Shown here: positions 59,039 through 64,000 of the stretch, piece by piece
Layout: every line of letters starts with the position of its first letter
Numbering within the stretch: the stretch's first letter is position 1
Source of the DNA: Rikenellaceae bacterium
GTDB lineage: Bacteria > Bacteroidota > Bacteroidia > Bacteroidales > Rikenellaceae
Direction of reading: 5' to 3'
Assembly (NCBI GenBank): GCA_015059785.1
Contig: SUZS01000004.1
Location: 1 to 64,000, forward strand
Length of the DNA: 64,000 nucleotides
The notes under the pieces: generated by a model
What the model saw: only the letters and a program-made list of their open reading frames with translations
Told to the model about the DNA's origin: nothing
Databases searched by the model: none
Position numbers and translations under genes: made by a program

Positions 59039-60691
59039 CTACAATTTGATTGTTTCGTTGATTATTAAATCTGTTTTATCTTGGTTCACGCCGTCAGCAA
59101 TAATTTGAGCTTCTAGATTAGTAGCGTCGGCTTTGAATGTGACTTGAAATGGGATGTCTTTTAGGTCTCTATCGTGAGTATAAAGTTGATACTTGCTCAA
59201 ATCAATTCTTCCCACTAGCTCAACATTCTCTGAGGAGGTAGTTCTCCCCTCTCCTTGGTATAGCTCAATAGTTGATAATTTTATAAACTGCTTACTTGCG
59301 TCGCTACGTGTTGCATAGAATCTTTTTGTTGCTTTGTATGGTGCTGGAGAATTTGAGTTAATTAACTTAACCAGTCTCCCATCGTACATCGCAACTGAGA
59401 GAGAGTGTGCTACACGCATTTTTATTGAGATATCGTGTATTGATTGACCTAATGGATGCAGGTTACGCTGGTCGTGTAGCGCTGAATATATTGCAGCACC
59501 ACGTGCAACGCTAACTTGCGAATCAATATTTGGTAAATTAACATGCTCACTATCTGGATAATTGTCCTTTACAACTTTCTGTACAACTGGTATTGATGAT
59601 GTGCCACCTATAGGTAATAACAAGTCTACTTTTACATTATGAGTCTTTAATTTTAGCCGTTTTATAGCTGCGTCCAGTGCATCAATTACAGAGTCATTTT
59701 TTTTAGGCCTCTTTTGATTTCTAAGAATGTCATTCAATACTTGCCTTGTGATTACCGTATCAATATTAATATACGAGTTATTAACATATAGAGATGGTCG
59801 TACTAGATTGTAATCTTCCTGTATTGATAGACTCTCTTTTACACTACGGGCATCATCTAAAAGAGTTGCTATAGTTTTGGTGTATCTAGGCTCAGAGTGT
59901 AACTTATCAATATCTATATTGTTTTCATTGCAAATGTACTCAAACAATAGATGATCAATATCATCACCGCCTAATGTTTCGTCGCCATCAATACCAAGTA
60001 CTTCAAATTCTAACCGACTACCTGACAATGAGTATCTTACTATGGTTACATCGCAAGTACCTCCTCCGATATCATAAATTAGAATAGTCTGAGATATATT
60101 GCGTCTTGTATTTCTATTGCATATATAATCAATGGCAGCGGCAACAGGTTCGGGGATAACCTCTATTTTATATTCTTTCCCAAATACATCATTAAAGGCC
60201 TGCTTTGCGGCTTGTTGTAATCGATAGTTTTGTGATTGCTTAAAATAATAAGGTACTGTCATCGTAATGACAGTTGGCATCATGGTTAACTCAGTAGATC
60301 GGACTTCTCTCAATAATCCAGAAATTATATAAGACATTAAGTCAATTGGTGATACATTTCGCCCAGCTATATCAATATATTCTAGTGAAATTTTTCGTTT
60401 TATGGATGTTGCGACTGCTTCTGATTCTATTAATTGTCGTATCTTGGCTGCAGTGCCTGTTTCATATCTGTTTTGTTCATTGTTATAATAAACAATTGAG
60501 GGAAAAACATTGCCTCCGTTTAATAGAGGGAGGGCATAGGCATATGCCCCCCTCCGATGAAACTCATCGGTATAATGTGCTAACACTGAATTACTCGTGC
60601 CAAAGTCTAACCCAATAGGCGGATATTCAACAGTGTTTTTTGCATCTTGTACATCTTCACGAGATGGCAGATATAAATTATCATTGTCCAT
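59039..60691 (-). CDS. Hsp70 family protein (Hsp70-2), no alpha-lid
   Basis: IGLDFGTSNSVLAHYTDEF; ILIYDIGGGTCDVTIVRY; LLLPIGGTSSIPVVQ; 550 aa. Confidence 0.93.
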   Translation of the reverse strand: MDNDNLYLPSREDVQDAKNTVEYPPIGLDFGTSNSVLAHYTDEFHRRGAYAYALPLLNGGNVFPSIVYYNNEQNRYETGTAAKIRQLIESEAVATSIKRKISLEYIDIAGRNVSPIDLMSYIISGLLREVRSTELTMMPTVITMTVPYYFKQSQNYRLQQAAKQAFNDVFGKEYKIEVIPEPVAAAIDYICNRNTRRNISQTILIYDIGGGTCDVTIVRYSLSGSRLEFEVLGIDGDETLGGDDIDHLLFEYICNENNIDIDKLHSEPRYTKTIATLLDDARSVKESLSIQEDYNLVRPSLYVNNSYINIDTVITRQVLNDILRNQKRPKKNDSVIDALDAAIKRLKLKTHNVKVDLLLPIGGTSSIPVVQKVVKDNYPDSEHVNLPNIDSQVSVARGAAIYSALHDQRNLHPLGQSIHDISIKMRVAHSLSVAMYDGRLVKLINSNSPAPYKATKRFYATRSDASKQFIKLSTIELYQGEGRTTSSENVELVGRIDLSKYQLYTHDRDLKDIPFQVTFKADATNLEAQIIADGVNQDKTDLIINETIKL

Positions 60692-60696
60692 TATAA

Positions 60697-62277
60697 CTAA
60701 TTATAAGCATATACAGCAACGGTAGACATGCGAATGATCTTAAAATTACCATTTCCTTCTAAATAGTAGAAACCATGCTCTCTAATAGATTCAACATACC
60801 CTTGGAGCTCTTCAGTTGGAGCCTCTACTCCAACTGATACCTCTGCAAATGTGAAGAAATCTATAGGCTTGCCTCCTATAATGTACTCAGTATTTGCATA
60901 ATGAGACTTTCCAACTTCTAATTTTGGAGATGGATTGATGTTCAGATTCCCTAAAAAATTAGTAATAGTTTCCGCTAATTCCTCAAGAAAAGAGCACCAT
61001 GTCTTGGTATCTTCAGATTCTCCGTATTTTTGAAATATATAGTCGATTGCCAATCTAATACCATCATAAATTTCATATATAGGCTTTAGATCTTTAGTGT
61101 AAATATCCTCGAATAGAGTCGTTTCTAGGTGTTTTTTTACCTTTTTATTAGCTTCATACTGTTCAGAGTAATGTAAATGAATATCTTCTAGTCGCTCACT
61201 AAATTCTTTAATATGCTTCTCAATATTTTGAAGGGTATTTAATAGTGATTTCTGATCAGCTGTTCCTGAATAATTTGAGCATTCTTCAATATAATTCTCT
61301 ACATATTGAAGAATCGACTCCTCCATTGCAATCTTTTCTAGATTGAAATCAGCATAGTTAGACTTAAAATATCTATCATCCTTAGTCCCTGGAAATTCAA
61401 CAGAAAGCCAGCGATCTTTTAGTGATAGGGTAAAATTTTCAATCTTTTTGAGCCACGTGTAGATCATACTTGACTGACTAACAATAATAGTCCTTGCTTC
61501 TTTGAATAAATCATCTTTAATGCGCAGAAATGGGGTTTTCAGTGATAATGTGAAGGTCCCAGGGTTTGCCAGTCTATGATTCAGTAATGCTTTAATTTTT
61601 TTGTCCTCTTTATTAACATCCTCAATCGATGTATCCAGGGATTCCCTCAAGGCTTTACTCCACTCTAATGCTTCTGTAGAATCGTTGGCTCTTCCATATA
61701 GGCATATAGCATCATAATATGAGTCAAACCATTCTGTTTTTTTTATATTGCCCAAAAAAGTGTCCGAGAATTGTTTAGCACATTTGTTAGCATACTTAAG
61801 TTTATCTATAGCAACTTTACCAATTTGATTCCTAATCTCTTGAAAGAGGTCATTATTTAGCTTTATTGTCTTACATAAGGATTTGAATGTTTCGTTACCC
61901 TCTAACTCTTGAATTTTTGAGACTATTGACAATCGTAGATCCTCAATTGATATTACAGGATCATCACCGTCTTGGGTTGATAAAGGCGCAACTATTGCTG
62001 AAATATTTATATCTGTTTCGCTTACCTCTATATTCAGTTCTTCTTCTGTTGTTATTTCGCCCTCGATATTTGGTTCTACAACTTCAACCATAGCGTCTGT
62101 CTTGCATAATTCATCAGGCACTATTGTTGTGGCCTCGCTTTCTTCTGAGACCTCCGAGCCCTGCGAAATTATATCTGTTGTCGCAGTATAAACCTCACTT
62201 GACGGGGTATCTTGTCGTGATGCCACATCAAGCTGTTTGTTTTTTTTAGATTTCATATTGATCTTATATTTTATCAA
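60697..62277 (-). CDS. Acidic/helical hypothetical protein of Hsp70 cluster
   Basis: Low-complexity acidic N-terminus then long predicted helices; start may be 62256. Confidence 0.75.
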   Translation of the reverse strand: MIKYKINMKSKKNKQLDVASRQDTPSSEVYTATTDIISQGSEVSEESEATTIVPDELCKTDAMVEVVEPNIEGEITTEEELNIEVSETDINISAIVAPLSTQDGDDPVISIEDLRLSIVSKIQELEGNETFKSLCKTIKLNNDLFQEIRNQIGKVAIDKLKYANKCAKQFSDTFLGNIKKTEWFDSYYDAICLYGRANDSTEALEWSKALRESLDTSIEDVNKEDKKIKALLNHRLANPGTFTLSLKTPFLRIKDDLFKEARTIIVSQSSMIYTWLKKIENFTLSLKDRWLSVEFPGTKDDRYFKSNYADFNLEKIAMEESILQYVENYIEECSNYSGTADQKSLLNTLQNIEKHIKEFSERLEDIHLHYSEQYEANKKVKKHLETTLFEDIYTKDLKPIYEIYDGIRLAIDYIFQKYGESEDTKTWCSFLEELAETITNFLGNLNINPSPKLEVGKSHYANTEYIIGGKPIDFFTFAEVSVGVEAPTEELQGYVESIREHGFYYLEGNGNFKIIRMSTVAVYAYN

Positions 62278-62280
62278 ATA

Positions 62281-63924
62281 CTACTTTGATGAACCAGAAA
62301 GCATTAATGTCTCCGTTACAACTATGTCGGTTTTGTCTTCATTTCCTTGCTCTACTGTGATCTTAGAAACCACTTGAGTAGACTCTGCAATGAATTCAAC
62401 TTGAATACGAATCTCGCTTGGCTGACGACCGTGGGTATATATTGTTGGCATTTTAACAAAACCTACATTAGCCCACTTGCTGCCGCCTCCTTGGTAGACA
62501 TCAATGGTTTGAACAATAGCTACTTTACCATCTTCACTTAACTCGGTAGGAGTAAAATACTTAATTCCTCGAGCTGGAGTTGCTGCATTCTGCTTGATAA
62601 TAGTACTATACCCTTTATTCGTTTTTACACCAAGATTATGAGCGGTATTCTCCAAGATGATTATCTCGTTCCATCTGCACATATATTTAGGTTCTTCACC
62701 TCGCTCAATTGCTCTCTTATCTAACTCATATGCCGCAAGTAATGATGCTCCTCTAGCAACACCCTCTGAGATTCTGCCCATTACTACTTTTGTTGTAGAG
62801 AAAATCTCCTCAAGCATCCTTCGGATACATGGAATCTTACAGGACCCTCCAATTAGCACACATCGATCTATCTCGCCAAAACTTATGCCTGCCATTTCAA
62901 AGGCATTTGTCAGTCGATCTTTTATGTCCGAAAGATAATCAATTCGTGTTCCTCGTTTACCTGCTAAACACTCTTCAAAATCTTTGCGTGTAACGTTTTT
63001 TTCAAGGGGTTGTGTCTTAATGAAATAAGGGACAGATATTTCTGCACTCTCAGAATTACTGAGATCACATTTAAGCGTAGTGCATTTTGCCGCAAAAGCA
63101 ACCCTAGCGTCATTATTGGATATCTCAGCTTCATTATATCCTTCGTCTTCAATAATAAAAGTTTTTAGTGTTGCATCAAAGTCCTCTCCACCTAATCTGT
63201 CATCTCCATCCGTCGCTAGAGTTTTGAATGTGACTTTGCGATTTGCTAGGTCATTGTCAACTTCAAAAATCGTAATATCAAAAGTACCACCTCCTAGATC
63301 AAATATTACAATTTTCCCATGCCCAATGTCGTTGGGATGTTGAAAAACATAGTCAAGTCCTGCCGCAACTGGTTCTGGAATAAGTCTTAAGAAAATATTC
63401 TCATTATAACCGTTTCGACCTTCAAATTGTCTTTTAATTGCATTTTTAATTGCCTCGGTCGTATTGGAATTTTGTCTATTATTGAAGTAAGCAGGCACAG
63501 ATACAACAATCCCCTCAGGAACCCATGTGCCATGACCTTCCTCGTCTTCTGCAATAGCTAATAATTTCTGTAGAACAACAGTAGATAATTCTACTGGAGT
63601 TATTTTGAACCCACCATCTCTCTCTATAACAGCATTATCATCCATGCCACGCTTAAAGGCTGAAAAGTAGAGATTTGGTCTAATTATGCCTCTTCCTATT
63701 GCGGGTTCTCCAATTATTGGCTTTTTATTATATGTGTTATCATAACCAGTCAATGGTGCATCAATATGTTCGGCCTTTTCATAATATACTTTTGATGCCA
63801 TTTCATATTTACTGTCATCATTTATGTAGTATACATGAGAATCAATCGAGTTGGGTTTGACCTCCCATTTTGCTATTGCGCTATATGTTGTTCCTAAATC
63901 TATACCAATTGGTAACTTTGCCAT
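62281..63924 (-). CDS. Hsp70 family protein (Hsp70-1), no alpha-lid
   Basis: IGIDLGTTYSAIAKWEV; IVIFDLGGGTFDITIFEVD; VLIGGSCKIPCIRRM; 547 aa. Confidence 0.95.
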   Translation of the reverse strand: MAKLPIGIDLGTTYSAIAKWEVKPNSIDSHVYYINDDSKYEMASKVYYEKAEHIDAPLTGYDNTYNKKPIIGEPAIGRGIIRPNLYFSAFKRGMDDNAVIERDGGFKITPVELSTVVLQKLLAIAEDEEGHGTWVPEGIVVSVPAYFNNRQNSNTTEAIKNAIKRQFEGRNGYNENIFLRLIPEPVAAGLDYVFQHPNDIGHGKIVIFDLGGGTFDITIFEVDNDLANRKVTFKTLATDGDDRLGGEDFDATLKTFIIEDEGYNEAEISNNDARVAFAAKCTTLKCDLSNSESAEISVPYFIKTQPLEKNVTRKDFEECLAGKRGTRIDYLSDIKDRLTNAFEMAGISFGEIDRCVLIGGSCKIPCIRRMLEEIFSTTKVVMGRISEGVARGASLLAAYELDKRAIERGEEPKYMCRWNEIIILENTAHNLGVKTNKGYSTIIKQNAATPARGIKYFTPTELSEDGKVAIVQTIDVYQGGGSKWANVGFVKMPTIYTHGRQPSEIRIQVEFIAESTQVVSKITVEQGNEDKTDIVVTETLMLSGSSK

Positions 63925-63945
63925 GTCTTAATAAATTTTAAGTGA

Positions 63946-64000
63946 TTAGTATTTCCAGATAACAGGCGTCTCTTTCCCTTCAGCTGTTGCAATGACCTCC
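63946..64000 (-). CDS. Partial CDS C-terminus ...EVIATAEGKETPVIWKY, continues beyond right edge
   Basis: Open minus-strand frame ending TAA just upstream of Hsp70-1 start. Confidence 0.45.
   Translation of the reverse strand, partial: EVIATAEGKETPVIWKY

Noticed and set aside
62281-63924. Housekeeping DnaK
   Set aside because: 547 aa, no alpha-lid, not next to dnaJ/grpE, embedded in an accessory multi-Hsp70 operon
41400-64000. Prophage or ICE machinery
   Set aside because: No capsid, terminase, relaxase, conjugation or integrase genes seen inside the window; only accessory-type composition supports acquisition

Overview
The window is a Bacteroidales-type chromosome segment, judged from TAnnTTTG-like promoters, a Bacteroidetes-style gene set and a Ser-type sulfatase next to an anSME. 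About 0-31.5 kb is mostly housekeeping: rpmI-rplT, sulfatase + anSME, prs, engB, a GH36 alpha-galactosidase, glmS, tRNA-Ser(GCU), sufBCDS, tmk, a DoxX-like protein, OsmC, a TPR protein + outer-membrane protein, panC-panD, an M16 protease, a sigma-54 regulator, lptE and secG. A strongly self-complementary ncRNA resembling 6S RNA lies at about 31.69-31.93 kb, followed by small lipoproteins. A compact WYL regulator - DUF262 - DUF262 - DnaQ-like exonuclease cassette at 34.3-40.0 kb is a candidate defence module. From about 41.4 kb to the right edge there is a visibly AT-richer block of about 22.6 kb, all on the minus strand, with two linked novel-looking systems. (1) A multi-Hsp70 cluster: three Hsp70s without an alpha-lid, one giant 1093-aa Hsp70/actin-fold protein, two coiled-coil proteins (one membrane-anchored) and a secreted/TM protein. 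(2) A two-maturase RiPP-like locus: two SPASM radical-SAM enzymes, each preceded by a small Cys-rich putative precursor peptide (68 aa; and a 33-aa ORF absent from the supplied ORF track), plus M48, DA1-like and M42 peptidases, a GNAT and a divergent FolC/Mur-ligase-like enzyme. The M42 gene is split by a frameshift at a (TA)n tract, consistent with slippage, phase variation or sequencing error. All assignments come from reading the sequence; no database searches were run.
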